Shown here: one piece after another, positions 22,398-33,908 of the stretch
How positions within the stretch are numbered: position 1 is the stretch's first letter
Layout: each line of letters starts with the position of its first letter
Origin: Tuctoria greenei
Taxonomy: Eukaryota; Streptophyta; Magnoliopsida; Poales; Poaceae
DNA: 64,000 nucleotides
Direction of reading: 5' to 3'
Assembly: GCA_036927565.1 (NCBI GenBank)
Contig: JAYESD010000001.1
Coordinates: forward strand, 11,656,001-11,720,000
Notes under the pieces: generated by a model
Seen by the model: only the letters and a program-made list of their open reading frames with translations
Told to the model about the DNA's origin: nothing
The model's database searches: none
Program-made: the position numbers and the translations under genes

Positions 22398-24274
22398 GAT
22401 GTCGAAGAAGAAAGCCGAAACTTCGGCGCCTGTGGCAGCAAGTGATGTTGTGCGGGTTGAAGCTTCATCTTCGATCTCGGTGCCTCCCCAAGTGGTGGTT
22501 GATGACACGACATCTCCGACGCCAGCTGTCATGGATCTGGATCCAAAGATGATGCCATAAGCTCTCGTGGTAGTGCTGGACCACGGGGGAGATGTTCGTG
22601 ATGAAGCGCCGACGGTTTCAGCGCCGGTGATTGAAGCTCTAGCATTTGAGCCAGAGACGGCAGAAGCTCCGGCGCCCGAGCCAGAGGTAACTAAAGCTCC
22701 AACCCCTGAGCCAAAAAATCATTGAAGCTCCGGCCTTGGAGTCAGAGACTGCGGAAGCTCCGGCACGTGAGCCGGAAGAAGTTGAAGTCCCGGCAACTGA
22801 GTCGGAGGTGGAGGGAGCTCTGGACGAAGGTGCAGCGTCCTCCCCAGAGGTGATTACTCTGGAGGAGTCTATGTCAGAGCCGGAGCACCCACAAGAGTCA
22901 ATGGTAGGTCCTCCACCCGCAGAGCCGATGATTGAAGATCCGGTGGGGGGACCTTCCTCATCAGCCCTGGAGGTTGGCCCTAGTGCCATAGAGCCACAGG
23001 GGACCACACTTGTGTCGTGGGACCCAATCGATGTTTTTGAAGATCCGATCGAGCTGGCGGGTGAGATCCAGGCTGGTCCGGAGCCAATTCCTCTAGTGTT
23101 GTATATAGACAATGCCTGCCCCAGTCTCCGTTAGGTCTATCTCGCCTTCAACTATGAAATCAAGACTCTCGAAGAAGAGCGCAACACCTTGAGGTATTGG
23201 CGCAACAGGCTTCACTTCGAGATGAAGCTGACGCAGTCAAGGCTTGCAGACCAGCGAGAATGGGTGGCCAAGGAGAAGGCCAGACTAGCGCTGATGGACC
23301 GCTTGCTGAACGAGTGGGAGTCTACCATTAAGGCTCTCGACGAGAGGACTCGAGAGATTTTTGAGCATGCTCGGGAGACAAATGAGGTTGTTGACGATCA
23401 TCAAGACAACCTCAATAAATTGAATGAAGTGCTCCTCAAGCGCCAGGAGGCCCTCGATGAGAGGGAGGATAAGCTCCTGGAGAAGCAGGAGGACATCCTG
23501 AGGAGGGAGGAGGAGCTCGCCCAGAGACTGTCTCTGGGAGAGCAAAGCTTGGCCGACCGCACAAAAATGTTTGAGGAGTGGTGCAAGCAGGAAGAGGAGA
23601 AGAATTGGCAGGTGGGACAAGAGCTCTCCAAGATAGAGACTGAAGTCTCCACCAGAGAGGAAAAAGTGAGAGGCAGGGAGAAGGATCTGGCAAACTGCTA
23701 GAACCGCATCCACCTACGGGAGATGAAGCTCACTGACCGCGAAAGGAAGGTGGCTGAAAGTATTCAGCAACATGTCAAGGAGGTTGAGCGCCTCGCCCGG
23801 GAAGGTTCGGAGCTTGCGGCCGCCAGAAGGTCACTGGAGGAACTGAGGAATATGAGGGCGACTGAGTCCCAACGAGTTTGGGATTTCCTGGGGCATGCTA
23901 ACAAAGCTTTGGTGCCACTTGGTTTCAGTTCGGTACGTCCGGCTCACCCGAAGCCAGAGCTAGTCAAGGCGCTGGTGGTATTGAGCTTCACGAGCAACAA
24001 CCTGGACACGATGGGTGATGTCATCATCGACCAACTGGAGATGGAGGGGAAGTCTCTAGCTAATAAAATCGCCGAATATGTGCTGACGTGTTACAAAAGC
24101 CGGGGCCCCCAATTATCTCTAGATTCAGTGGCCAAAGGACCCATCATTGAAGAAGAAGATGACGCCAGGGCCAACGTTCAAGAAGCTGCCCAGAAAGTTG
24201 CCTCGTTTTTCCATAGGACCTCCAGTAGCTATGACCTTTTATTTTGCCTTTCACTTGTAATCCTCATTTTGTAA
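22398..24274 (+). pseudogene. Element C antisense gene, exon 2 (coiled-coil)
   Basis: The exon begins with a region rich in Pro, Glu, Ala and Val with repeated EAPAxEPE-like words (about 22600-23000). It continues into a long charged helix rich in Glu, Arg, Lys and Leu (about 23150-23900), typical of coiled coils. It then has a conserved C-terminal segment beginning VWDFLGHANKALVPLGF, which matches VWEFLGGA.SALVPLGF in A and B. In-frame stops include a TAG at 23699. It ends at 24274, followed by an AT-rich stretch that could hold polyadenylation signals. Confidence 0.7.
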
Positions 24275-24479
24275 TCCAACCCTTTGAATGAAATTCAATC
24301 TTCTTGAATGAATGAATTCCATTTTGTATTTGTCTTCAATGCACTGTCCTTTATATTGTTGGCCCCTGGTAGATGTACACAATTTGATTGCGAACATGTA
24401 CCAAAAAGAATTGACAATGTCTTGATGACTCTACTCCTCACTCGTTGCCAAATCGATAGCTCTGAGTTCCGAAGTTTAC

Positions 24480-25065
24480 CTCCGACATCTCCAGGGACCC
24501 TTTATGATGTTGACGGCGAGCCCCCTGGGAGTTGTCGAAACTAAGTAGTTTCGACGGCACCCACTATCAACGCTTAGGAACATCGACAACGGGCCCCATG
24601 GGGGTTGTCAGAGCTTGGTAGGTCCGACGGCGCCCACTATCAACGCTTAGGAACATCGACGGCGGGCCCCCAAGGGGTTGTCAGAGCTAGGTAGGTCCGA
24701 TGATACCCACTGTCAACGCTTATAAATGTCGACGGTGGGCCCCCCTGGGAGTCGTCGGAGTTTGTTAGGTCCAACGACGCCCACTATCAACGCTTAGGAA
24801 CGTCGACGGTGGGTCTCCTGGGATCGCCGAAGCTTCTCGGCTTTGACGGTCTCCACTATCAATGCATAATACGTCGACGACAAACCTCCTCAGGGTGATT
24901 TTTCGACCATCTTCGTTTAGATCGCCATTTATTCTTCACGTTGACAGCTGGCCCCCAAGGTTGTTTTCGGAGCATGTTAGCTCTGAGGGCACCCACTCTC
25001 AACATTTAAAACGTCGACGGTGGGCCCCCTGAGGGTTGTTGGAGCTTAGGAGCTCCGACATCATC
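24480..25065. repeat. Element C tandem array of hairpin units (~80 bp)
   Basis: About seven diverged units share the order: inverted repeat around GGAGCT or related words, then a GACGGC..CCCACTATCAACGCTTA stretch, then GTCGACGGNGGGCCCCC. The inverted repeat keeps its pairing while its bases change, for example GTCGAAACTA/TAGTTTCGAC in one unit and GTCGGAGC/GCTCCGAC in another. It occupies the same position, between pol and the antisense gene, as the arrays in A and B. Confidence 0.75.
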
Positions 25066-25269
25066 CACCATTGCCATGAGTTTTTCATTTTTCCTGCGCA
25101 TTAAAGACAAGAAAAATAGTAAAATTCGTCCTCTCGTCTATAAGTCGTTTGCTACTTACTGTTCTTATTTGAACTTTAGATCTGAAGGAACTCAACATAA
25201 TCACAAGTAAATTGATGTAGTCTTTTCAAATCCGAATGCCTTCTGGACCCGCCCTACTGAGGCCTGCCG

Positions 25270-25781
25270 GAATATAGGTAGAGTGGCGTACTTAGGGTGC
25301 TGGACCAGTCTAAGTCGATAGCGCACTTCGGAGCTGTCATTGGCTTTGGCGTTCAGGTGAGTAGACCATCTAGCAATGCTAAGATCCAAAAAAGTCAGCA
25401 ATATAACTTGTATATCATATGAATAACTCATACTAAATTTCAAAAACAATTGCACAACTTCTTTATAGACAAGAAGGAAAAGATAATAAAAGAAATGAGC
25501 TTGTACAAAATTAATGCACGTGGAGTCTGTTTTCACACAACAATGTCTTTCATTATAGGTCCGAATTACAGGGGAGACAAGGACACACTTAGGGTACAGA
25601 ACCAGGCCAAGTGCGCTATTCATCTTGTTCTAACCCAGGGTAGGTAGCTACACTTAAAGTACAATGACCAAGTTAAGTGTGCTTGAACTGAACCAGGCCA
25701 AGTGCGCTATTCATCTTGTTCTAACCCAGGGTAGGTAGCTACACTTAAAGTACAATGACCAAGTTAAGTGTGCTTGAACTG
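25270..25781. repeat. Element C 3' hairpin motifs and 91-bp perfect duplication
   Basis: CTTAGGGTnnnnnACCnnnCTAAG-type inverted repeats occur near 25291 and 25590, with weaker versions near 25652 and 25743. They are the complement of the motif found twice each in A and B. Positions 25600-25690 and 25691-25781 are identical 91-base units, which is striking in an otherwise decayed element. The stretch has no coding potential. Confidence 0.8.
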
Positions 25782-25884
25782 TCCAAACCCTCCCGGAGCT
25801 TCCAGATGTTCTCTTTGAAGACCTACCCAACTCTGTTCATAGACTATATAACTTACATTATGTGTAATTACAGACTCATCTCTG

Positions 25885-28800
25885 TGAAACTAAGCATAAA
25901 ACTTATGGAGGTGCTCAATGTTCCATGGATTAGGAAGCGGAGTCTCATCCTTTGTTGCCAAGAGAATGCATCCGAACCGAGATACTTTGATCACTCGGAA
26001 GGGACCTTCCCAGCTGGGGACAGTTTGTTCATCTCTTCATGAGGTAGTATTCTCCGCAACACCAGATCACCTTCTTCAAGATGTCGGTTGCGCACATGCC
26101 TTTGGTGATAGCGCCGGAGCACCTGGCAATATCGTGCATTTCGAACAGCTGCTTGGCACAGTCCCTCGTCGACGAGGTAAAGGTCTTCACGTTGGAGCTG
26201 GTCCTACGCGGCTTTGTCGAAGGTCCGGACCCAGAGTGACCCCATGGTGATCTGTGGAGGAAGGACCTCTTCAGCTCTGTACACCAGAAAAAAAGGTGTT
26301 TCTCCAGTTGATCGGTTAGGTGTTGTCCTACTCGCCCAAAGTGGTGACGGAAGCTCCTCTATCTAGTTGGCTCTGTGTTTCTTTAAGCGCTCATATGAGC
26401 GTGTCTTGAGTCCCTTCAATATTTCTACATTTGCTCTCTCGGCTTGGGCATTACTTGTCGGATGAGCTACTGATGCGTAGTTGACTTGTATGCCAAAGTC
26501 TTCGCATATTCTTAGAATGCTGCACTTGTGAATTGGGTTCCGTTGTCAGTTATGACTCTGTTCGGAACTCCAAATTTGCATACTATGGACTCCAAGAACT
26601 TGATAGCAGATTTCTTGTTGATTGTCACAACTAGAGTAGCTTCCGACCACTTGGTGAACTTGTCGATGGCGACGAACAGGAACGTGTAACCTCCGACGGC
26701 TTTTGGAAAAGGTCCCAAAATGTCCATCCCCCACACAGCGAATGGCCATGCAGGAGGTATCATTTGTAGCGATTGAGCCAGTGTGTGAATTTGTTTCACA
26801 TGGAACTGGCACGCTGCACACTTTTTTACCAGCTCAACTGCATCCTGGAGAGCCATAGGCCAGTAAAAGCCATGTCGGAAGGCTTTACCGACCAACGTGC
26901 GGGAAGGCACGTGGTTCCTACACTCGCCTCCATGGATTTCCGCGAGGAGCTCGCGACCTTCTTCCCGGTCAATGCACCACATAAGTACGCCATTGGCACC
27001 GTGCCGACAGAGATCCCCTTCTACCAGCATGTATATTTTAGCCAATCTGACGATCCGGTCGGCGGATGCACTATCTTCAGGAAGGATGTTGTATTTCAAG
27101 TAGCTCCGGATCTCCGAGATCTATTTATTAGAGCTATCTTGAGCCTCTGTATCTTGAGCACTGGGTTGCTCGGAGCTTCCTGCAACACCTACGGTCCTTG
27201 GTGGACGCCATCTTCGAGGTGCTGGTCTCGCCCCCTTCGCTCAGTTTGGCAGGCTGAGCAGTGGGTCTTGATAATCTCCTGATAAAAACTCCTTCGGGAG
27301 CTTGAGTTCTGAATGGAGCCTTCGTCGAGAGTACATCATCTTCAGCATTGTTGAGACGCTGGACATGGCAGAGGTCGAGGACGTCAAAGTCCTTCTGGAG
27401 CTTCTAGACTTTAAGGAGGTAAGCAGCGAGTTGTGGGTTATTGCAGCTACATTCACCTTTGACTTGTTTGATAATGAGTTGCGAATCACCCTTCGCTGGT
27501 AGCTACTTTATGCCATATGATAGCACCACCTTGAGCCCGTGGATGAGAGATTCATACCCCGTCGTGTTGTTGGTTGCCTTGAAGTCAAGGTGTACCATGT
27601 ATTTGACCTTCTCCCCGATTAGAGCGAGGAGAAGGATTCCAGCTCTGGCCCCTGCTTTTGCATGGAACCATCAAAGTAGAGAGTTCAGTGAGGCTCAGTG
27701 AAGACCGGGACCTTGGGCTCCAGGTTCTGCTCACTACCCCCCCTGGATTTGACGAATAAGGGGTCCATTCCGCCACGAAGTCAGCCAATGCCTGACTCTT
27801 GATAGCATGTCTAGACAAGAATTCGAGATCGAACTCTGCCAACTCCGCGGCCCACTTTGCAATATTCCCCATAGAATTGGGGTTATGCAGTATTGCGCAA
27901 AGTGGATAGGAGGTTACCACTGATATCTTGTGGGCTTGAAAGTAATGACAAAGCTTTCTTGAGGCGATGAGAACTGCATAGAGCAGCTTATGGACCTCAA
28001 TGTATCGAGTCTTAGCATCATGGAGTACTTCGCTGATGAAGTACACTGGCCGTTGGACAGTTCGGACCTTCCCTGAAGGTCCCGAAGCTTCATCTTCACC
28101 AACTCAGACCCTCCTGAAAGGGTCCGAACATTCTTCTTCAGCTTCCCAGACCCTCCCGAAGGGGTCCGGACCTTCTTCTTCAGCTGTGTGAACTCCCTCA
28201 GATGAGAGAGGTTAATCCTTTGGGAGCTTGCCTTAAGGATCCGTGCCTGGGGGGCTGGGACCTAGACTCGCCTTCAGGTAGCTCCAGACCCTCCCGGAGG
28301 GGTCTGGGCTCCTGAACTGTAGTTGGTTCCGGTCTTTCCGTGACAAGGACCATGCCGACAACCTCCGCAGTTGCCGAAATGTAAAGCAAAAGAGGCTCAC
28401 CAGGGTTCGGAGCTACCAGAATTGGTAGTGTGGTGAGGAACTATTTGAGCTCTTGGAACGCCTTTTCTGCTTCTTCAGACCGGTGGAATGGCCCGAACTT
28501 CCTCAATAACTTGAGGAAGGGAAGCGCCCATTTTGCGAGTCTTGAGATGAACCGGCTGAGCGCAACTAGACATCCAGTTAGCTTCTGGACATCCTTGATG
28601 TGGGCTCGGGGCCGCATTGTCTTCAACATCCTTGATCTTCATCAGATTTGCCTCTATTCCTCGGTGAGTCACCAAAAATCCGAGGAGCTTCCCGGAGCTA
28701 ACCCCGAAGACACATTTGTCCATGTTTAGCTTGGTGCGCGTAATGCGCAACTTGTCGAAGACGGCTTCCAAGTTGTCAAGGAGTGACTCCTTGTTCTTCA

Positions 28801-29407
28801 CCTTTACGACGATGTCATCGACGTAGACCTCCACCAAGTCCCTGATAAGCTCCCGAAATTTTTTGTGCATGGCTCGCACAAAAGTTGAAGCAGCATTTTT
28901 GAGACCAAAAGGCATGGCAGTATAACAATACAACCCATCTACTGTTATTAAAGCAGTATGCTATTCATCTTCCCTAGACATTTGGATCTCATGATATCCA
29001 TAATATGCATCTAGGAAACACAATAGCTCATACCCGTAGGTGGAGTCCACTATCTAGTCTATCCTAGGTAGTGGAAATGGATCTTTTGGACATGCCTTAT
29101 TTAAGGTGGTGTAGTCGATACACATCTGAAGCTTTCCTCCGGCCTTGGGTACAACGACTGGGTTTGCCAGCCATCGTTGATGATGAACCTCTCGGATGAA
29201 ACCAACTTTGAGCAACTTCTTGATTTCTTATCAGATGAAGTTTTGCCGCTCGACTGATTGCTTTTAGGGCTTCTGGTGTATTGGTCATGCGTCGGGGTAT
29301 ATCTTCAGACTGTGCTCAATCACCTCCCTAGGGATCCCAGGCATTTGTGACGGTTGCAATGCAAACATGTCAACATTCGCTCGGAGGAAAGTGATGAGCG
29401 CGAGTTC
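25885..29407 (-). pseudogene. Element C pol: RT, two RNase H domains, integrase (degenerate)
   Basis: Read on the minus strand after the UAG at 29410-29408, the order is reverse transcriptase (YVDDIVVKV near 28805), gypsy RNase H (YFISEVLHDAKTRY near 28040), a degraded second RNase H region near 27300-27700, and the integrase zinc-binding and catalytic domains (HGFYWPMALQD, WGMDILGPF, ITDNGTQFTSAAF, 27099-26512). The C-terminus, with words like WNIEHL..FY, decays near 25890. Several stops and frameshifts make it non-functional. The order with a duplicated RNase H region and no chromodomain is that of Tat-lineage Ty3/gypsy elements. Confidence 0.85.
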
Positions 29408-29410
29408 CTA
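29408..29410 (-). other. UAG between protease and RT in element C
   Basis: The frame leading from protease into RT reads ...ENK, UAG, ELALITFLRANVDMF. The surrounding bases AACAAATAGGAACTCGCGCTC are identical to those at the same site in element A, although the two elements are diverged elsewhere. Confidence 0.85.
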
Positions 29411-31344
29411 TTTGTTTTCTAGATCTCCCGATATATGGGTGGTATAGGCAGCATCAGAACCGATTTGGACGACTTTGACGGAAATGTCGGTGTTGCTGCT
29501 TGGTTGCACGCGAAGTGCAGAGGTTTAGCCTCAGTGACGAGTGCTCGGAGGTTGGGAAGATTGCTCCTTGTCGGATGCTTCCTCCTGTGCTGTTGCAAGC
29601 GCGTGGAGTTCTTCCAAAGGCAGTGACTCCTGTAGTGCGATCCTCGCAGATCCGGAGAACGTCTGAAGGTGTCAACGTCTTCAACACCAGGTAGCCATAG
29701 TGGGTTCCAGCCATGAACCTATACAGGACTGGCCTGCCTAGGATGGCGTTGAAGGGTAGACTGATGTGCGCCACATCGAAGACCAGCTTCTCAGTCCTGT
29801 AGTTCTCTCAAGTCTTGAATGTCACCGGGAGTGTGATTGATTCGAGAGGAGAAATAGCTCCCGGGCCTATGCTAGAGAAGGTAAGTGAGGGGCGAAGGTC
29901 CGAGAGTCGAAGCTGGATCTTGATGAACGCTTCATAGCTGAGGAGGTTGAGCACCGCACCTCCATCTACCAAGACATGGTAGAGTTGGACATTGTTGATA
30001 GTAGGAGAAACCATCAACGACAGTTGACCAGCTCCGATCATGTTCTTTGGGTAGTCAGAAGCATCAAAAGTGATGGGCGTGTCCATCCACTTCCGATGTG
30101 GTTCTGCCTTGGCGGTAGGAGCTGTGGCGGCCATCTCCTGACGCATGGTCTTGAGGACGCGGCGGCAGGTGATGTCCCATGACCCTCCATATATCGTATG
30201 GAGAGTTTTTCGATGCTCCTTGTCAGAGACGTCGGAATCATCGTCAATGGTGTTTTACACAACCTTCAGACCTTCTTGGGATCCTGGAAGCCCAGCTCCG
30301 GGTCAGCCGGAGTTTCGTTGACTTTCTATTTTCCTTCCCGCTGGCGGAAAGAAGATTCTTCTTGGCGCTTGATGAAGCGCTCGACAAGGTTTTGGACCTC
30401 CTGGCAGTCTTCTAGGATGTGTTTGTCTATTTTGTGGATCGGACACCACACCTTTGAACCACCGCTATCTTTTGACGATGGTTGATGTCTCTTTTTGGGG
30501 CGTGGCCCCCGACCACCCGGAGCTGCACCTGCAGATGCAGTAGGCGTGTCGGTCGATAGCTTCTTCTTGTAATGGCTTCAGCCTTGGAGGACTTTTTATC
30601 AGCCTCCGGAGCTGGCTTGGAGTGCATTCCATGGCCCTCTACATCCCTAGCAAACTTGTCGGTTTGGCTAAAGAGTTCCGTGACGCTGGTGAATTCTTTC
30701 ATCGCCAGCTTCTCCAGCATCTTCTTGTCTCTGATGCCCTATTGAAATGCAACAACGACAGATGCATTGGATATGGAAGGGATTGTGTTCTGTACCTGGG
30801 AAAACCGCTAGATGAACGATCGCAACGACTCTCTCGGGTTCTGCTGTAGGACAAACAGATCCATCTCTGTGTCAATTTGGGTGTAGGAGCTCCCAAAGTT
30901 GGCGGTAAACTGGCGGCATAGTTCCGCCCAACTGTTGATGGAGTCAGGTGGAAGACTCATGAACCAGGAGCTGGTTGTCCCAGTTAGAGCCACAAGGAAG
31001 TAGTTGGCCATCATGGCCTCATTGCCTCCAGCCGCGAGGATGGCAGTGGAGTATATCAGGAGGAATTCGACAGGGTTGACAGTCCCGTCGTACTTCTCTG
31101 GGAGGTGAGATCGGAACTTCTGCAGCCATTGAACCATGCAAAGGTGCATGGACAGAGCCGAACAACCTCCCCCTACTCCCAAAAGAGAAGAGTTCTCACG
31201 TGCAGCCCGCCTCTCGCGGGCACACTCCATGAGGACGCATCCGTCCTGGTGCCTATAACGGCGATCAAGCTCTGACTGCAGATCATCGGTCGAGAGCCTT
31301 GAAGCCGTGTGAGTATGGCACGCCCCAGAAGGCAGGGACGTCAC
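29411..31344 (-). pseudogene. Element C gag and protease (degenerate)
   Basis: The gag part (31344 to about 30430) has the plant gypsy capsid pattern: HLPEKYDGTVNPVEFL, then AILAAGGNEAMMANYF, WFMSLPPDSINSW and RESLRSFI, followed by a Lys/Ser-rich nucleocapsid region. The protease part (about 30150 to 29450) has the active-site word LVDGGAVLNLLS and the downstream ILGRPVLYRFMA segment. Stops and at least two frameshifts interrupt the frame. Gag lacks most of the long N-terminal extension present in A and B. Confidence 0.8.
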
Positions 31345-31408
31345 TTGCTAGGAGGGTGCACGTCTTCGGTTTTGTGACGTCTAAGGACCAAGTCTGCCAC
31401 ACAAGTCT

Positions 31409-31978
31409 TGTCGAAGTGTTAGAGCATCACTTCTCCCGGATCTGCTAAGGAACAGCCCGCGGAGGTTCTTTGTTCAGTGGGGCTTAGGCTTCAATCAAGT
31501 GTTCTAGCGGATATAAGTATGAGACAGTGGTTTTTACGTGGTTCGGGTCGCAAGGAGCATAACACCCTACTCCACGGTGAGTGGTATCGCTGGTATGTGT
31601 GTGTGTGATGTTCGATGCGGGGGATCCTTTGTAACGGTGGCGGTCTGGGCCTTTAATAGACAAGGTCAGACGCCTTACAAGTGGGATTCCGGGGCCCGAC
31701 AGGTGATCTCGGGGCGATTTTATCCTAAATGATCTAAGGCTTCTTACATACGCTGCCTCTGACCGCGCCTTGAAGACTTGCTATCTTGCTACGTCGGTCG
31801 CCAGTGGCTAGGCGTAGTCATTGATGATGGCGGGGAACGTCTAATCCGTCTTGTCGCCGTAAACTACCCACTTGGCGGTGTGGAGTAGGCTTGCGACGCC
31901 TTCACTGTGATTCGATTGGACGCAGTGGTACCTAACGAGAGGCGTGTGCCGCACCTGTACGCTTGGGGAAGGCGTGTG
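31409..31978 (-). mobile_element. Element C, right (5') LTR, truncated by the Athila insertion
   Basis: On the minus strand the LTR ends CACTTCGACA at 31409, next to the gag region. It shares the family landmarks TTTTTACGTGGTTCGG and GCATAACACCCTACTCCACGG, and a TATA-like TATTAAAGG lies near 31655. It is cut at 31978 by the start of the Athila LTR; the rest should lie right of the window. Its similarity to the left LTR is patchy. The sequence just inside it, where a primer binding site is expected, does not show the TGGCGCGCCA seen in A and B. Confidence 0.65.
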
Positions 31979-33649
31979 TGTTGACGGCTGTTATATACCA
32001 ATTTCATCCATTAATTTAACTCGATTATGTGAAGGATTTGTCATTTCTTGCACACATCACCTTTCTATCTAACCCAATTCCACTTGGACTTGGAGAAATA
32101 TGTGTATGCAGGAAATGAGGAAATGTAAAGGGATCAATCCTATAAAATATCATCCTAGCCAATCAGGCGACAACACGTGGCATCCCATGGATCAATAGGA
32201 CCACAAACAGAAGTATCCGAGGAGATCCAACGGTGTATCACCCATATACATTAATAGGACCCACCTGGCAGCCACGTGGAGAAAGCACACGAGAAACGAT
32301 GCAATGACCAGGTCAGCCGAACCAGGGGGACAGCCGACCTGGTCTTTGCACAAAACTCGGTCAGCCTCCACGTGTTGGCTCCTCCCGGCTCCCTGGAGTC
32401 AATGGTGACTGATTCGCGCACTTTTGGTGGCGGGAACCAACCTCAACACTAGCATAAATAGGACCCCCTACCCCTCACTTCAACACACACCACTTGAGCT
32501 TCATGTCTATTGTATACACTATCATCCATAGTCTTAGAGGAGTTAGGTTGTAGAGAATAGAGTCTCTAGTCCCAAGTCCAAATTGGGAAAGGAGTAAGGA
32601 TTCTCTCTCTTCCCAATCCTACATTGGGAAAGGTATGGCTCATGTATTCTTTCTTGTAATTGTGACTTTATGCATAATAAAGATAGTATCTTTAGTTTCT
32701 ACTTATACATATACTTGGGCAAAGCGTTTCTTGTTTGATTGTGGAGTCCATGTGTGTGGAAGGTATAGCTTCTATGACTGTTTTATCATGAACATATCTC
32801 ATTATCATAGAACCTATAGACCCCCACTATAGTCTAGTTAATTATAACATAACTAGGTTAGTCTGGATAATTATGTTGTGTATCAACATTGGTTCAATGA
32901 TGATTCAATTCATTGCCTTAGGATGGATTGTTCCTAGGCTCTTAAGGTAATTACTTAATATGCTAGCATGGTGCTAGGATAGCTAAGTAGCATTGGATGT
33001 CTCGTAGATCCGCGGATTGAAGAGGTAGGCAGTAGGTGGTGACAGCCCTATTTGTCCTTTGTAATCCTCCACGTTCGGCTATGCCACAAGCTCTTGGCGT
33101 GAGTCGTCCTAGTATTGCTAGGGTTAAGCCCGTGCCCGATGTGTTGAACCACATAGCATAAGTATTCACTATTGATCTAGCTTATGGATAATTAGTTTAG
33201 ACTATGTATATGTACAATAGAGCATAGTAGGAGCACCTCCACAACTCTCAACCTTAACTAACCTCTAGGATCCTCTTACCCCCCCCCCCCCCCCTTAGAC
33301 TTGAAAGCTTTTGTGTGTGTCACACTACCTCCACTATTATTTTATCCATCCTTACTAGATTCTTACCTAGACCTTTCTACCCTTTCCACTTGATGATTGT
33401 TATATATCTTCCCTGCCTTCCTTTGGGATCAAATAAATGACACCCTTGGAAATACTCTTAAGGTGAAATGCTACAATGTTATCTCCGTGCGCTTGCAGAA
33501 TTCACTCTGTGATCCAATAGAACTATTAACAAGCATTTCTGACACATCAGTTGGATATGTTTAGTCAATGGTACATAAGTAATACCAACAAGCATTTTTG
33601 GCACTATTGCCGGGGATGATTTATTACTATATCTTAGGAGCCGTCAACA
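31979..33649 (+). mobile_element. Athila-type element, 5' LTR
   Basis: The LTR is bounded by a perfect 11-base inverted repeat, TGTTGACGGCT at 31979 and AGCCGTCAACA ending at 33649. A TATA box (CATAAATAGG) lies near 32453, and AATAAA lies at 32676-32681 as a possible poly(A) signal, the expected order for U3-R-U5. A C run lies at about 33281-33294. The last 120 bases contain PBS-like repeats. Confidence 0.88.
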
Positions 33650-33657
33650 AGCATTTC

Positions 33658-33675
33658 TGGCGCCATGGCCGGGGA
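33658..33675 (+). promoter_or_regulatory. Athila primer binding site (tRNA-Asp type)
   Basis: TGGCGCCATGGCCGGGGA matches the complement of the plant tRNA-Asp 3' end (TGGCGCCGTTGCCGGGGA) at 16 of 18 positions. tRNA-Asp priming is usual for Athila elements. The tRNA end is from memory. Confidence 0.75.
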
Positions 33676-33908
33676 AGGCAAATAGATATATAACATGACT
33701 GAGTGAATAGGATAGAACCCTGGGTAGGATTTTAGTAGGATAACCATTCTTTGTGAGAACAGGGTAGTGTATGTCTGGTTTCCGCCTGCCGGAAAACTTT
33801 GTTGAAGATCCCGAATCTCTTCTGAGAGACTGACCCCGTGTCGTTACTCCTCAGAAGATTCGAGCGGCAAAGCAAGCCAGCATTTCTGCACCAATAATCC
33901 AAACACCA

